From a virus, in IMG/VR virus record IMGVR_UViG_3300025917_000001, positions 1 through 64,000 of that record: a stretch of 64,000 nt of DNA, one strand, 5' to 3'. The notes under the pieces were generated by a model. That model was not told where the DNA came from. It saw only the letters and a list, made by a program, of their open reading frames with translations, and made no database searches. Within the stretch, counting starts at the first letter, position 1, and each line of letters opens with the position of its first letter. The position numbers and the translations under genes were made by a program. Shown in pieces: positions 46,365 through 56,920 of this stretch.

Positions 46365-47312
46365 TTAGTGTTGCTTTTTGGTTTTGCCCTTGTTCTTTTT
46401 CTTTGGTTCGGGGTTGTCGAGATCAACATGTTGCTTTTCAATTTGCGTTGCCAAATCAGTGATTTGTAATGCTTGTCTCTGTAAGACATGTCTAACAAGG
46501 CCCTTTGTTGAAAATTCCTTGGCTTGGGTTTCCTTGATATAACTTTCCGATATAGTGTCCATGGTTATTGGATCGCGTATGAGCAAAAGTGCAACAACAT
46601 ACGAGCGATATGACAGAGTTGTTCCTTCGAGCCTGAACGTGTGGTACTTGTGCATCAAGTTATGCACCTTAGTACAGAGATTATTGATGGCCAATGGGTC
46701 ATTATTTTCAAAGCGAAGTGTCTCAACAAGGTTGTCAGCAAGGTTCTTGTTCGATGGTGTCTCGCGTTTAAAAAATACATCCATAATCGCAACGATCTCC
46801 TCGGTTCTGAGCTGTTCGTCGAGTTTGCCTTGGCAGTGCATGATAAACTTGTGTACTCTGTCACTGTCTATCACCATATCTTGATTGACAAACTTGTATA
46901 GCTTTTCCAGATCAGCTCCATAATAGTTGTTGGTTGCAAGCCAAGTGCCAATCTCGATAACTCCAAGTACACTCTTTTCTTGTTCAATTGGATTTGATTT
47001 ATCCGAAGGTCTGAAATAACTGCAAACGGCTGTAATGAGTTTGTCTGGAAATCCATTCGTTCCGCCCAATCGAAGTTTTCTGAGATTCTCAATGTACTTG
47101 GTTTTGTTTGTGTTAAACTCTTCTTGTTTGCTTAATTTGATGCATTTGTCGTTTATGTTGAGTTCTTCCTTGGTAAAGTATGGTTTAACGTTTGCTGCAT
47201 CCTTTTCGTCGATTTTTTTGTATTTGTTTTCGATATTGGAAATAAACTTGGTACGTGCTTCAGAGTCTAAAACAAATATTAGATGATTTTATAATATTCA
47301 TATATTACCCAT
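46365..47312 (-). CDS. Spliced hypothetical protein, 301 aa
   Basis: Exon 1 is just ATGG (47312-47309). A 42-bp intron (47267-47308, GTAATATATG...TTTTAG) is followed by exon 2 (47266-46365). The joined product begins MDSEARTKF and is exactly 302 codons. Without splicing the frame from 47266 has no ATG near its start. The protein is largely helical and charged, ends in a KKKNKGKTKKQ tail and has no membrane segment or recognised domain. Its promoter region carries the shared box at 47373-47455. Start-codon-adjacent introns occur in at least one other gene here. Confidence 0.65.
47267..47308 (-). other. Intron after the fourth coding base (42 bp)
   Basis: The donor GTAATA and the acceptor TTTGTTTTAG, after a T-rich tract, lie on the minus strand. 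It joins ATGG to ACTCTG, giving an uninterrupted frame. Confidence 0.65.
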
Positions 47313-47372
47313 TAGCGATTTTGTAATTTTTTGATAGTTCGTAACGGCGGTTATGTATGGGTCGGTATATAG

Positions 47373-47455
47373 TGTGAAATAAAAAACAAATTGAAAGAAA
47401 TCTTTTTGTTTAGCATATGACACAATTTGACATGGCTTCGTGTAGAACTTCAACA
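47373..47455 (-). promoter_or_regulatory. Shared promoter-like box upstream of the 301-aa gene
   Basis: The plus strand reads GTGAAATAAAAAAC, then ATGACACAATTTGACATGG, then GAACTTC, the same order as at 49166 and 63106. Function inferred from position. Confidence 0.45.
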
Positions 47456-47600
47456 AAAGCTTCGTAACCAAAGAGACATGAAAATGAATAGTCCGTGTCA
47501 AGAATGTGCTAAGCATGAATGCAGTATTTTTGGGATGCACCAAATAAAAGCAGTGTGTACTAATAAACCATTTTTGCCTGTGTATTGACTATCATTAAAG

Positions 47601-48141
47601 ATGGACATAAGCTGTATTGAATCGTTGTTGCTTGCAAGGGTACTAAACATTATAAAGATGTACCATAGCAATATAGAGCTCCGTCGTGCAGCACCACCGA
47701 TATCATCTGCATATAGCAATGATGACATGATCGAAACACCGGATCGCATGTACATTTCACATGCAAGTGACCAAAACGCTATATGGTGGACACGTGATAA
47801 AACTGTATACCAGGGTCATGGTGATTGGTGATATATCAGATATTACAAATATCTTAAATGTGGATATTGTTAACAGATGCACTAATGCTATAACTATAAC
47901 ACGATGCGAGCCAACACTCGCAGACCAGTTTGTATACGTATTAGATGCATGTGCAAAAGCAATGGGCAAGAAATTACAGGCCGAAAAGATTACACGCAAA
48001 GTTTTACTGGACTACAAGTTTGTTAGTGGAGGACACGGCATGTACGATGAGGTTTTCATTGTTGTAATAGACAAGGACAGACAATTGCATGCGAACGATA
48101 AGTTAGGATCAAGCGTTTTATTTGACAGTAAAATGCATTAA
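47601..48141 (+). CDS. Possible spliced protein, about 160 aa
   Basis: Two overlapping frames suggest one gene: 47601-47831 (starts MDISCIESLL) and a frame to 48141 carrying a compact domain (CEPTLADQFVYVLDACAKAMGKKL). A 46-bp GT-AG removal starting GTGATAAAAC and ending TATATCAG would join WWT to ITNILN in phase 1. A longer GTACAT...CCAG intron also fits, so the junction is uncertain. Two independent small proteins are the alternative, the second starting at the ATG at 47761. Function unknown. Confidence 0.45.
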
Positions 48142-48167
48142 ATATAATATTTCATTGTTGAGCTTTG

Positions 48168-49052
48168 TTAATCATCAGCTTTGCGTAGGCTTGTTATTGC
48201 TTCAGCTATCGATTCTAGCAGGTTATTATCAACAATGTTTTCCATGTTGGCGAGGTCTCGTGTGTTGGCTTCAATCGAGTTCAGGGTGCTGTCAATGGAT
48301 CCCAAGGTGTCGGACATGTTCATAAGCGCATTTGTGATAGAGGAACCATGTTTGGATTGATCTTGACGACGCTTGAATTCATATTGTCTCCAGAGCTTTC
48401 TAGCGAGTAACTTATAATCAAACTTTGAAGGGAGATCAGTGAGGTGAACGATGTTATCATTGAAGCACTTGGGGCATATCCAATAGCAAACCGGAATGTG
48501 CTCTTGTTTAGCGATCAAAAAGTTCCTCATGCTGGAGAAGCTGGGGCGTGTGTAAGGATGAGGTTTCACTCTCCGCATGAGTCCTGTAGAGCCGTTGGCT
48601 GGAACATATCTTTGGTGGGTGCCGTTCAATGTCTTGAATTCTTGTGTTCTATCGTATACCGTATTAACTTGTGTTTCATCTACCCTATGTAGATTCCCGT
48701 CATGCGATTTTCTGAATATGCGCCCATCCATCCCGTGTTGATCGTGTAGCTCTAGAGTATAATTTGTTCCTTCAGGCAAAGCTTGTGGTACATGAGAGAC
48801 GTTGAGATCAGTTTCGTCAATCTCGGTTTCAAACTTGCAGTCCATACAAATTACATGCACTGATAAATCTCGATAGAGCCGTTGATCATGTATGGCCATC
48901 ACCTTCTCAAATGAGTTTCTGGCTTCTTCAGCGATATGGACATTTCCAATGTGGGGATTGTCAATTTTGTTAGCGGTATTTGGAGTATCAAATGTGTTGT
49001 TGTCATCCTCGTATGTGAATCCGATAATAGGTGAAGATGTTTCTGAGTCCAT
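48168..49052 (-). CDS. Hypothetical zinc-binding protein, 294 aa
   Basis: ATG is at 49052. Two CxxC pairs are present, CMDC near residue 70 and CPKC near 194, which may form one zinc site on a folded core. The N-terminus is acidic and Asn/Asp rich. The final 60 residues form a Leu/Ser helix resembling a coiled coil (TLGSIDSTLNSIEANTRDL). No family recognised. The shared promoter-like box lies about 115 bases upstream. Confidence 0.65.
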   Translation of the reverse strand: MDSETSSPIIGFTYEDDNNTFDTPNTANKIDNPHIGNVHIAEEARNSFEKVMAIHDQRLYRDLSVHVICMDCKFETEIDETDLNVSHVPQALPEGTNYTLELHDQHGMDGRIFRKSHDGNLHRVDETQVNTVYDRTQEFKTLNGTHQRYVPANGSTGLMRRVKPHPYTRPSFSSMRNFLIAKQEHIPVCYWICPKCFNDNIVHLTDLPSKFDYKLLARKLWRQYEFKRRQDQSKHGSSITNALMNMSDTLGSIDSTLNSIEANTRDLANMENIVDNNLLESIAEAITSLRKADD

Positions 49053-49165
49053 ATTTGATTATTGAATTGATAATATAACTATGATTATATAAGTATATTA
49101 AATACCAAAAATTTTATCAAAGTACGTACCAAAGTATGTTTCCGGCTATGCAAATGTTTGAATTT

Positions 49166-49226
49166 GTGAATAAAAAAAATAAACTTTTTTACGTACGACA
49201 TGGTTTGACATAATGAACTTCGAAAC
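49166..49226 (-). promoter_or_regulatory. Shared promoter-like box upstream of the 294-aa gene
   Basis: The plus strand reads GTGAATAAAAAAAATAAAC, then GACATGGTTTGACATAATG, then AACTTCGAA. It is close to the boxes at 47373 and 63106. Confidence 0.45.
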
Positions 49227-49416
49227 ACCAAGTATCGTAAGTTGTCATGAAAACATACATCTGCACTGTTGCCGCTGAGAATCAAGGATAAAGCCTGACG
49301 AATACAGGGCTAAGCAAAAAATGTTATCCTCGTGGTAATAAAATATTCGACTACTTTATCCTGAATACGAGTTTAATTGGTGCACACAAAACGTGACTTA
49401 TGTAATCACTTCGACT

Positions 49417-49714
49417 ACCCCCATATAAAAGTATATCTTATATATCATATGTTAAGGAATAAGTGACTGACCAAAAGTTGAGACCCGCATAAAAATGCAG
49501 TTGTCAAGGTTACTAGAAAATTCATAGAAGTTTCAGTCAACGTTACTAGGTTGACTCCGGATATTTACCGGGAAGTCAACCTAGTAACGTTGACTGAAAA
49601 GTTTTTGAAATTTCCAAATTACCATGACAACTGCATTTTTATGCGGGTCTCAACTTTTGGTCAGTCACTTATTCCTTAACATATGGTATATATGATATAC
49701 TTTTATATGGGGGT
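49417..49714. repeat. Hairpin repeat copy 7
   Basis: A 298-bp family member with both arms of the common type and an almost palindromic centre (GTTACTAGGTTGACT against AGTCAACCTAGTAAC), making it one of the most perfect hairpins here. The left flank is TA, the right flank CT. Confidence 0.9.
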
Positions 49715-49811
49715 CTCGAACACGTACAAGAATAAATATTGGTTATACCAAGAGAAACACTTGGGCGTAAAACGAAACTATATGCTCATATAATATAATT
49801 TATATATGATT

Positions 49812-50150
49812 TTACATTCCTGTTTGCGTTTGTTTTTGAGTTTGTAATGTTTGAACCCAGCGTAAGTCACATGTGCCACAAGTCCAAAGTCTATAACCGC
49901 AGTTAGCTCCTTCATCGTCCCAAATGTGATCGCATTTCTTGAATATGTTACGAAGATCTTTAGCCTGATTGTGAGCTTTTGGATCAGTAATACCAGCAGA
50001 ACACTCATAACAGTTGGAGCAGAAAATAAAGACATTGTTCCAGTAACCGAGGGTGCACATCGTTGGTGGTATTGCACTGTCAACTTGCCAATCTTCGTAT
50101 TCACAGACGCCACATACTGGAATTTGTAATGTTGTCTTGCAGTCGCCCAT
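49812..50150 (-). CDS. Small zinc-ribbon-like protein, 112 aa
   Basis: ATG is at 50150. Five CxxC pairs (CGVC, CSNC, CYEC and later CGTC, with further single Cys and His at KKCDHIW) suggest two zinc sites. The C-terminus is Gln/Thr rich. Zinc-ribbon or treble-clef folds of this size often bind nucleic acid or ubiquitin. No specific family. Confidence 0.65.
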   Translation of the reverse strand: MGDCKTTLQIPVCGVCEYEDWQVDSAIPPTMCTLGYWNNVFIFCSNCYECSAGITDPKAHNQAKDLRNIFKKCDHIWDDEGANCGYRLWTCGTCDLRWVQTLQTQKQTQTGM

Positions 50151-50302
50151 ATTCGTTGAGTTTGATCAGGAAAGATAATAATAATTGACATTGAAATAAT
50201 GAAAATGACCGCGGCACAAAAAATTTGTTCAGCACAATTTTTTTGTCCCGAGTAAATTTCCGATAAAATTCCCGGAGATTTAAATCTTTTTTTGTTTCAT
50301 GT

Positions 50303-50308
50303 TTTATT
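50303..50308 (-). terminator. AATAAA signal (minus strand) of the AAA+ gene
   Basis: TTTATT on the plus strand lies 24 bases past the stop at 50332. Confidence 0.4.
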
Positions 50309-50331
50309 TCACGCGCGCACAAAAACATTAA

Positions 50332-53300
50332 CTAAAATATTGATATGCAGACCCTCTTGTGTATGCGCCAGTGATCAGATTGGCATTGTGATCCACAATA
50401 GTACACATTCTTGCAGACGGAGCAAGTGTAGATTCCACTTTCTTTTCCACAAAAGCTGCACATGACATCTTTGTGTACGATCATGTAACCTCTTGAGTGA
50501 GATGACAAAGCCTTGTATCCAACAATGTCCATTTTCACATTGTCCATATCATGTGGGTTACGTATGTATTTTGCATGGCACCTGGCTGTGTAATGATCAA
50601 CAGGTGCAAGCCTTCCTGTTGCCTTTGCAATATTATTTGATAGACCCGTATATTTTGCATACATGTCCATGATACCACTTAAACGGTCGTCTATGCCTTC
50701 TTTACTCAGTTTAGAGGTGAACTCTTCTGTTGAAATGACGGCATTTTGTAGGGGTCCAAGCAAATTCGGGTTTTTCCTCAGCTCTTCTACGAAAGCCTGA
50801 AGCTGGTTCATGTTCCATGTCACGTGATATTGGTTTAAAACCACTTTGCGGATGTCATCATTAAGTTTTTTGAGTTCGTCCTCGGTAATCGCGCGTGCTT
50901 CTGGTTTGTCTGATAGCTCGTCTGGTTCAAGTTCCTTAAATGCAGCCCTGACGTTGTCTATGTAAATCAACCAAGGGTAGTTTGGGACTTCGCTCTTTTT
51001 CATGTTCTCAAAATCAAGAAAGCCATTGTTGGTTGAGCTTGTGCGTACAAACTGTCTGATTGTCATATCAACAAGCGATTTGGCACCTCGTGCGTTTGAT
51101 GTAGCAAATGAGTCAATATGTTCTGTAAAGAACTCTACCAGTTCCTCTTGTACAGTTTTGCCTTCTGTTGCCATAAGTTTGAATATGCCTCTCATAGGAT
51201 TTGAGGTCGAGTATAATGTCAGGGCGAATATCTTGGCGAGTTCAACAGGTGTATAGGACTTGAACTCGATCTTGTTTGGGAATCTGCTCTTAAAACCAAC
51301 ATTGATAGTATAAAACCTATCCTCAATTTCGTGCTTATAACCAGCACCGATCACTCCCATTTTTGTTCCAAAAGCTGACATCTCCGCAAGCAAAGTGTTT
51401 GCTGCATCTTCTCCGTAATCCTTTTCGCCATTAGCACTCCCCAGTCTGTAAATCTCGTCTATGAAGAGCACTCTACCCAAGGCTTTACCGATGGTAGTTA
51501 ATGTTTTTTGCTCAGTCCATCCTAGGTAGAGATCGGTAAGATCCTCTTTCTTCACATAAACCATGGCTGTTTCTTCTGGATTGTCTAATGGATCGACATA
51601 AGCAAGCATTTTAGCCTCTGCTTTTTTATCATCCTTTTTTTTTGATGATGAGAGACTCTTTTTGTTGTCCTTGTTCAAGTAATCGGTAATGCGAGCATTG
51701 ATTTTTGCATAATCATCAGCTGTTGGTTTCTTGATGAGTCCCAAACATCCAAGTATGATTGACAATTTCTTACCAAACTCGGTTTTACCTAATGAAGTTT
51801 AAAACAAGGTTACCACATGAACTGTTTTTCTGTACCTGTTCCGGGTTCTCCATAAAACATAAAGTTGAAACTGACATCTCCAATACTATGAAGCCCTGTA
51901 ATGTACTGGTGTAGGTAATCAGCCAATGCTAGCTTAGCTTGTGTCTGGCCAACAAATCTGTCTCTGATATACTCAATCTGTTCAACAAATATTTTGACTA
52001 CGTTATCAGGGAGGTTATCAACGGCATTAAGTGGGTTTGTTCCATCGGGTAAGAAGAGCGTCCTCTGTTGCTTGGATTTAACCCACTCGATGATTTTGTC
52101 AAATGTTTGATTGGCCTTGGCATTACCCTCTGCATCTTCTTCTGTGACAGCATTCCAGGTCTTTAGGATGAGCTCTCTGTCTTTCTTTGCACGGTACTCG
52201 TGTATGAGTATGTCAAACTGACTTTCAAACTTTTTAAAGTCAGTTTCTGAACCGTCTATGCTTTTCCATAGCGACTTGAAATTTTGTTTGAAATGTGTAA
52301 TAAAATGGCTGACAGTGATATCTTCGCTTTTGTCATATTGGAATAAAATTTTAATGACAGGCACAAGCTCGCCTTTGAGAATGGTAGGTGCAACCCTGGG
52401 AGCTCCCCTTACAGGTCTGAGTGTCCCTGTAACTGCCTTTGATCCTGTTCTGAAGCCTTCAAAGCGACGAAGCTGATATGAAAAGATGATCGCCATTTTA
52501 CCCTTCAACGGAATTTGCATTTGCTCTGGTCCCTTAAAGTTTTTGTATGGGTCTTTCAGTTCATCCGGTGTTGTTTTATCGACGTCGGTATGTGTCACAT
52601 CTTCGGTTTGTTTTGGTGTTTTTCTTCTTTTTGATACAGGTGTCGCTTTCTTCTCTGGTGTAGCTTTCTTCGGTGGTCTACCTCTTGTTTTCTTTTTTGG
52701 TTCATCTTTTGTTTCCTCTTCATTTCCAGGATTTATCATTGTTATTTGTATTGGTTTTATTGGCACGGATGTTGATGTGTTTGCAGGTGTTGAAGCCCTT
52801 CTTCGGTACGGTACCGTGAATATACGCCTTGGGGAAGGAGCAACGTCCATACTAGCTGAATTATCAGTTTCGGTACTATCCTGTTTACTGCTTTCTTCGC
52901 TTTGTGGGCTTTGTTCATTAACATTTGGTGATGGAACAATGGGTTGTTCATTAACATCTGGTTCTTTTTCCTCTTCGCTTTCACTTTCGCTTACGTGTCC
53001 TGGTTTGCCAGATGCCTTGGTTTTATTTGTTACTTTCTTTGGTGTCTTTGGTTTTCTCTTTTTCTTTTTCTTTTTCCCTGGTTTGTCTTCTGGTTCATCT
53101 GGCTCTGTCTCATATTCTGATACCTCTTTCTCTTGCTCTTCTTCTGATTCTGACTCTTCTTCATCCTCATCTACATCTTCATCATCATCATCTGATGAAC
53201 CAGAATCGTCTATGTTAACTTCGAGTGGGACAGCTCCGGTTCCATTTGCTTTTGCTGCAATTGCACTAGGATCCAGTTGAATTTTTAAAGTCCTTTTGGG

Positions 53301-53798
53301 CTTCTTTTTTGGTGGGTCTTTTTTGACGGCCTCACACACATTGGGAATACCAGAGCGTTCTATGCTCTCTATTAAGCCACCGTCTTCCTTAATGACGTTG
53401 ATACCGGTGCCGCTCATCAGGAGCCAAATACCCTGGAGTATGTTACCGATTAAGTCCTTCCTTGTCAGCGTCAATGTCCAGTCAATCTTTCTTTGTGGTA
53501 CACCACGTTTTCTGACAATTTTGCTGTATTCGTTACGGAATATGTATTCAATGTCACGTCCGTTCGGGTGAATGTCTCTAGAGTATTCTTCTATGCACCG
53601 TACAACAAAATCTGCAAAGAATCGCTGATATGCTTTCTTAACAAAATCAATACGTTTGAGTGATCTGTTTCTCTTCAGCTTTGCCAGGTGATCAGCCCTG
53701 CCTGCCGGTTTCATACCACGGTTACAGGGTAGGTTAAGCACGTCAGCATATGCCTCGTACAGGTCATCATCAATGTTCCATGTATCAATAACTTCCAT
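50332..53798 (-). CDS. Spliced CbbX-type AAA+ ATPase fused to a MYND finger, 1139 aa
   Basis: Exon 1 (53798-51836) and exon 2 (51788-50332) are joined across a 47-bp intron (51789-51835) that lies inside the Walker A motif. Only after splicing does GEPGTGKTE (about 650-658) appear, which is strong proof. The Walker B FIDEI is at 763-767, followed by DYGEDAANTLL and VIGAGYKHEIEDRF and a sensor/arginine region (FKSRFPNKIEF), the order found in CbbX/CfxQ and SpoVK-type ATPases. The N-terminal 640 residues include a long Glu/Asp/Ser/Lys disordered region and basic KKKKKKRKP. The last 40 residues are a MYND zinc finger (CSFCG, CSVCKNVYYC, CQSDHW, HKRVC). The fusion is unusual; the role may be remodelling of protein complexes. 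Confidence 0.85.
51789..51835 (-). other. Intron (47 bp) inside the Walker A codons
   Basis: The donor GTACAG and acceptor TCATTAG lie on the minus strand, in phase 1. Removal converts GEPGTG... into GEPGTGKTEFG, restoring the conserved P-loop. Confidence 0.9.
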
Positions 53799-53969
53799 TT
53801 GGCACGTGCAAGTGGTAGTTTGTATCACATAAAAACGTTCAAAATCTAAATTTAGCTGACCAAGTTACAAATATTGTTATGAAATGAACGTACTTCTTAA
53901 TATCAGTTTTATAGGCTGTTAGTTTATTTTATTCATTTCACAAAACAATACATTTTGCTAGCACAAAAA

Positions 53970-54368
53970 ATGAGTGGATTCAGTGCAACAATCGATAACG
54001 CCCAAATACAAAAACTTGCCAAGATTATGCGTGAACAACAAAACAACGAAAATGTTACACTATGCTTTAAACCTGGTAGTAATCTGCTACTGGACTTTGT
54101 TTACCGAAGGTTTAACAAAGATCACAAACTTAGGCCATCACGTAGTATTGTTGTCAAGCTCGATTTTTTATGCACTGTACACGGCTTTGATGAAATTCTG
54201 GAAAATGGCCTAAACGAAGATCAAATTGCCACTCTAACCGGCCCTGTAGTTGACGAGTTTAAAAAAACTCGCCTCATCGACATTGACAAAGCATTTCCTA
54301 AAGGTAGCACCGTGGTGATTGTCTATACTATAGAAGTTTCGGTTAGTCAATTAACTATCAAATACTGA
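53970..54368 (+). CDS. Hypothetical protein, 132 aa
   Basis: ATG is at 53970 (MSGFSATID). Soluble alpha/beta protein with one Cys pair far apart, no membrane segment and no recognised domain. The next plus-strand frame begins 13 bases after its stop, so the two may be transcribed together. Confidence 0.65.
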   Translation: MSGFSATIDNAQIQKLAKIMREQQNNENVTLCFKPGSNLLLDFVYRRFNKDHKLRPSRSIVVKLDFLCTVHGFDEILENGLNEDQIATLTGPVVDEFKKTRLIDIDKAFPKGSTVVIVYTIEVSVSQLTIKY

Positions 54369-54381
54369 CGGTCAAGTCAAG

Positions 54382-54990
54382 ATGTGGGCCATGTCTAAAC
54401 TTGTGTTTGGTATATTCGATTGCAGTATCGTGCCGAGTCTTCTTGATATGTGCTTGGAAACAGTAACGACAGCAATGTTTATAAACAAACCACTAGACAT
54501 GCCGGTCCGCAAAATCAACCTGTATGAATATACATTGATATGTAATAGCATATGGGAATCATTATTAGAAGACATTCAAAAACTGTTCAGACTATACTGG
54601 AATAAACGAATTGATGCTGGACTCATCAGGGCTTCGGATGACAAACAATGGTTGCTATTCAAAACCAAATACAGAGTGCCATCTAACGGAGAGTCAAACT
54701 GGAGGAGTCTGTTACACGAAGATTGGCAAATGTTAGCACCGTTGAAATTGCATTCACCTAACGCGTTTTTAACCAATCGTTTCAGCTACAGAAACATAAT
54801 ACGAGGATCATCAGATTGTATATGTGATAACTTAAACAAAAATGATGTTCACTATTTTTTATGTTTTCTATTAGTCCGTCGATCATTCATTTCAATGTCA
54901 TCTTCTTCTTCGTCCTCTTCACCTTTTTCCATATCAACATTCATGAGCTTCTTGTATGACTTCATTGTTTTCTGGTTATGCTTATTCTGA
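54382..54990 (+). CDS. Hypothetical protein, up to 202 aa, overlapping the next gene
   Basis: ATG is at 54382. The first 155 residues look like genuine protein (hydrophobic helices such as VFGIFDCSIVPSLLDMCL, then a mixed region ending around CDNLNKNDV). The final part (SMSSSSSSSSPFSIS) lies antisense to the acidic tail of the minus-strand membrane gene at 54852, so it may be an accidental run-on or there may be an undetected splice site. The true 3' end is uncertain. Confidence 0.45.
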   Translation: MWAMSKLVFGIFDCSIVPSLLDMCLETVTTAMFINKPLDMPVRKINLYEYTLICNSIWESLLEDIQKLFRLYWNKRIDAGLIRASDDKQWLLFKTKYRVPSNGESNWRSLLHEDWQMLAPLKLHSPNAFLTNRFSYRNIIRGSSDCICDNLNKNDVHYFLCFLLVRRSFISMSSSSSSSSPFSISTFMSFLYDFIVFWLCLF

Positions 54991-55370
54991 TTTTTGCGGC
55001 GCCTGTTTCCTGCATACTCTGAATCCAGATCATCATCTGTATCATCTTCACAGGCCCTGCAGAGACAAATACAGCAATACCGTCTCACAATCTTGCTTGT
55101 GCAATTGAACACACCAACCAGTATCGCCCTTATAATGACCAACAGACAGAAGAGTAAAAGCACTCCTACACATCCAAACACCCAGAAAGACAGGTCAGGT
55201 ATGTAAAAGTTTGGATCAGTAACAACTTCTGATACGTCAACGCCTTCCTGTCCACTGTACAGGTATATACCCTTGCCAATGTAGCCAAACAAAACAACAA
55301 AGATTAAACAGCAACATATCCCTGCTGCAAACTCGAAAATCTTACATGGATTGAGACACTCTAAACACAT
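54852..55370 (-). CDS. Two-helix membrane protein with Cys-rich turn, 172 aa
   Basis: ATG is at 55370. Two hydrophobic helices (FAAGICCCLIFVVLFGYIG and VFGCVGVLLLFCLLVII) with a short extracytoplasmic loop between them are followed by a Cys cluster (CCICLCRAC), a likely palmitoylation or metal site. A long acidic and basic tail (EEDEEEDDIEMN) follows. The layout resembles small virion or tetraspanin-like membrane proteins, but no family is clear. Confidence 0.7.
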   Translation of the reverse strand: MCLECLNPCKIFEFAAGICCCLIFVVLFGYIGKGIYLYSGQEGVDVSEVVTDPNFYIPDLSFWVFGCVGVLLLFCLLVIIRAILVGVFNCTSKIVRRYCCICLCRACEDDTDDDLDSEYAGNRRRKNQNKHNQKTMKSYKKLMNVDMEKGEEDEEEDDIEMNDRRTNRKHKK

Positions 55371-55475
55371 TGTATTGTTTGTTATTGACTCACGTCAGTT
55401 ATTGGTTAAAAAAGATCTGATCATTTATTGTATAATCACTCATATCTGATTTCTTTTTCACACCACACATTTTCA

Positions 55476-56342
55476 TCAATATAATCTTATGTCAGGATCT
55501 ACAAAACTACATAGCGTAGCCAAACATTTAAATTTGGTGAGCTTGGTGCCCTTTAACATGTTGGTTACATCAATGTGATAGAAGTCTCCAGCGTAACTGA
55601 CAGATTCACGAGCACGTAGATTCGTGGGGGATATCAATGTTCTCAGAAACTTGACAAATTCTCGGTCTAAATCAAGCTGTGCATTAACCCATCGTGGTTC
55701 CTTTGTTATTCCAATACACAACCCATTCGATTCAACGGTGTCCTTGAAATCATTGTATATCTTTATTATCCCGTTGCATAACGCATCCATGCCAAGAGCG
55801 TTGGCCTCGAATAATGTGTAACTACACTTGTGCTGGTAGTTAGCGAGTTTCACATGTTTATAAGCTGTGTGTTGTTCCTGTACTTTTCCGAAAAGGTGTT
55901 CAATTGCTCTATCTTTGGTGTCACCAGCGAGCGTGTCTCCATTTTGCTCTTTAAATTCCACAGTTGTGGTCTTGTCCTTATTGTGTCTGATCCTTATTTC
56001 GCGTCCGTTCTCGGCTTTAAATCCAATATAGTATATGACCCGCATTCTTATCAGTTGCGCTATGCACCAACCCAACGATTTGCTGTTAAATATGTCGTTC
56101 GTAATTACTCTGAACTTTTTGCATGTCCTCTGTATTCGACAAAAGGGCCAAAAGTTGTATTCCATGCTAGACAGGACATACTCTAAAATGATTTTCCATA
56201 TTTCATTTGGTATCCCGCACAGTGCACCTTCCCTAGCTTTGTCATTCAGATAGACAAATCTTTTGACCCTTTTGCTTGGTTGTTCTTGTTTCTGCTCATG
56301 ATGTTCTTCTTGTTCTTGTTCTTGTTCTTTATCTTGATCCAT
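55476..56342 (-). CDS. F-box protein, 288 aa
   Basis: After a Glu/Gln-rich start and a basic patch (KRVKRF) comes GIPNEIWKIILEYV, then a spacer and IQRTCKKFRVI. This is the F-box pattern 'LPxEIxxxILxxL ... CxxxR/KxI' that binds SKP1 in SCF ubiquitin ligases. The remaining 190 residues, presumably the substrate-binding part, have no recognised repeats; several Cys and aromatic residues are scattered. With BTB, RING and ankyrin proteins nearby it fits a viral ubiquitin-ligase set. Call by eye. Confidence 0.65.
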   Translation of the reverse strand: MDQDKEQEQEQEEHHEQKQEQPSKRVKRFVYLNDKAREGALCGIPNEIWKIILEYVLSSMEYNFWPFCRIQRTCKKFRVITNDIFNSKSLGWCIAQLIRMRVIYYIGFKAENGREIRIRHNKDKTTTVEFKEQNGDTLAGDTKDRAIEHLFGKVQEQHTAYKHVKLANYQHKCSYTLFEANALGMDALCNGIIKIYNDFKDTVESNGLCIGITKEPRWVNAQLDLDREFVKFLRTLISPTNLRARESVSYAGDFYHIDVTNMLKGTKLTKFKCLATLCSFVDPDIRLY

Positions 56343-56437
56343 TATTTAATGTTTTTTACCGTCCTTTTCTTTGCATAGCTAATTATAGATATTTGTCTGT
56401 GTTATACTTTTTTTGACCAACTGAATATGTGGTCAGT

Positions 56438-56917
56438 ATGCAAGGCAATACACAACTGTGCTATCATTGTGAAAAATACATAAACTTGGATACAGATGGT
56501 TTTGAACAATGCCATAGGTGTTCTCGATATTACCATTCAGATATAACATATCACATATGTAACAACATTGGATGTGACATAGATTGCATTTGTGCCAATT
56601 GGATATCGCATTATTCGAAGAAATGTGAAGGCTGTGATAGGTTATCCTATATACGAGGGTCTTACAAAAGCATGCTTAGGTTTATATCAACAGCTGTTTT
56701 GGGTAGCGTTTTGGAGCTTAATGGAAAAGTTAAAACACTATTTGATACTTGTGTAATACACATACTTGCCAACAACGTACAAAGCGAGTTTCTGAAAAAG
56801 TATCAGAATGTACTTCCAACTGAAGTTATAGACAAAATACGAGGTTCTTATACAAAACTTGCTGCCTTAATATCAACGGACAATGATGCTTTGCGTTACA
56901 TGAACCATCACGATTAA
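56438..56917 (+). CDS. Zinc-finger protein, 159 aa
   Basis: The first ATG in frame is at 56438 (MQGNTQLCYHC). Residues 8-75 hold many Cys/His positions (CYHC, QCHRCSRYYH, CNNIGCDIDC, CEGC), suggesting a PHD/RING-like cross-brace or two treble clefs. The C-terminal half is helical without cysteines. AATAAA lies within ten bases of the stop. The specific subtype is not determinable by eye. Confidence 0.7.
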   Translation: MQGNTQLCYHCEKYINLDTDGFEQCHRCSRYYHSDITYHICNNIGCDIDCICANWISHYSKKCEGCDRLSYIRGSYKSMLRFISTAVLGSVLELNGKVKTLFDTCVIHILANNVQSEFLKKYQNVLPTEVIDKIRGSYTKLAALISTDNDALRYMNHHD

Positions 56918-56920
56918 CGA

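Noticed and set aside
47298-47543. Minus-strand frame in phase with the ATGG exon, could extend the 301-aa protein
   Set aside because: It runs through the shared promoter-like box at 47373-47455, so it is more likely upstream DNA than coding.
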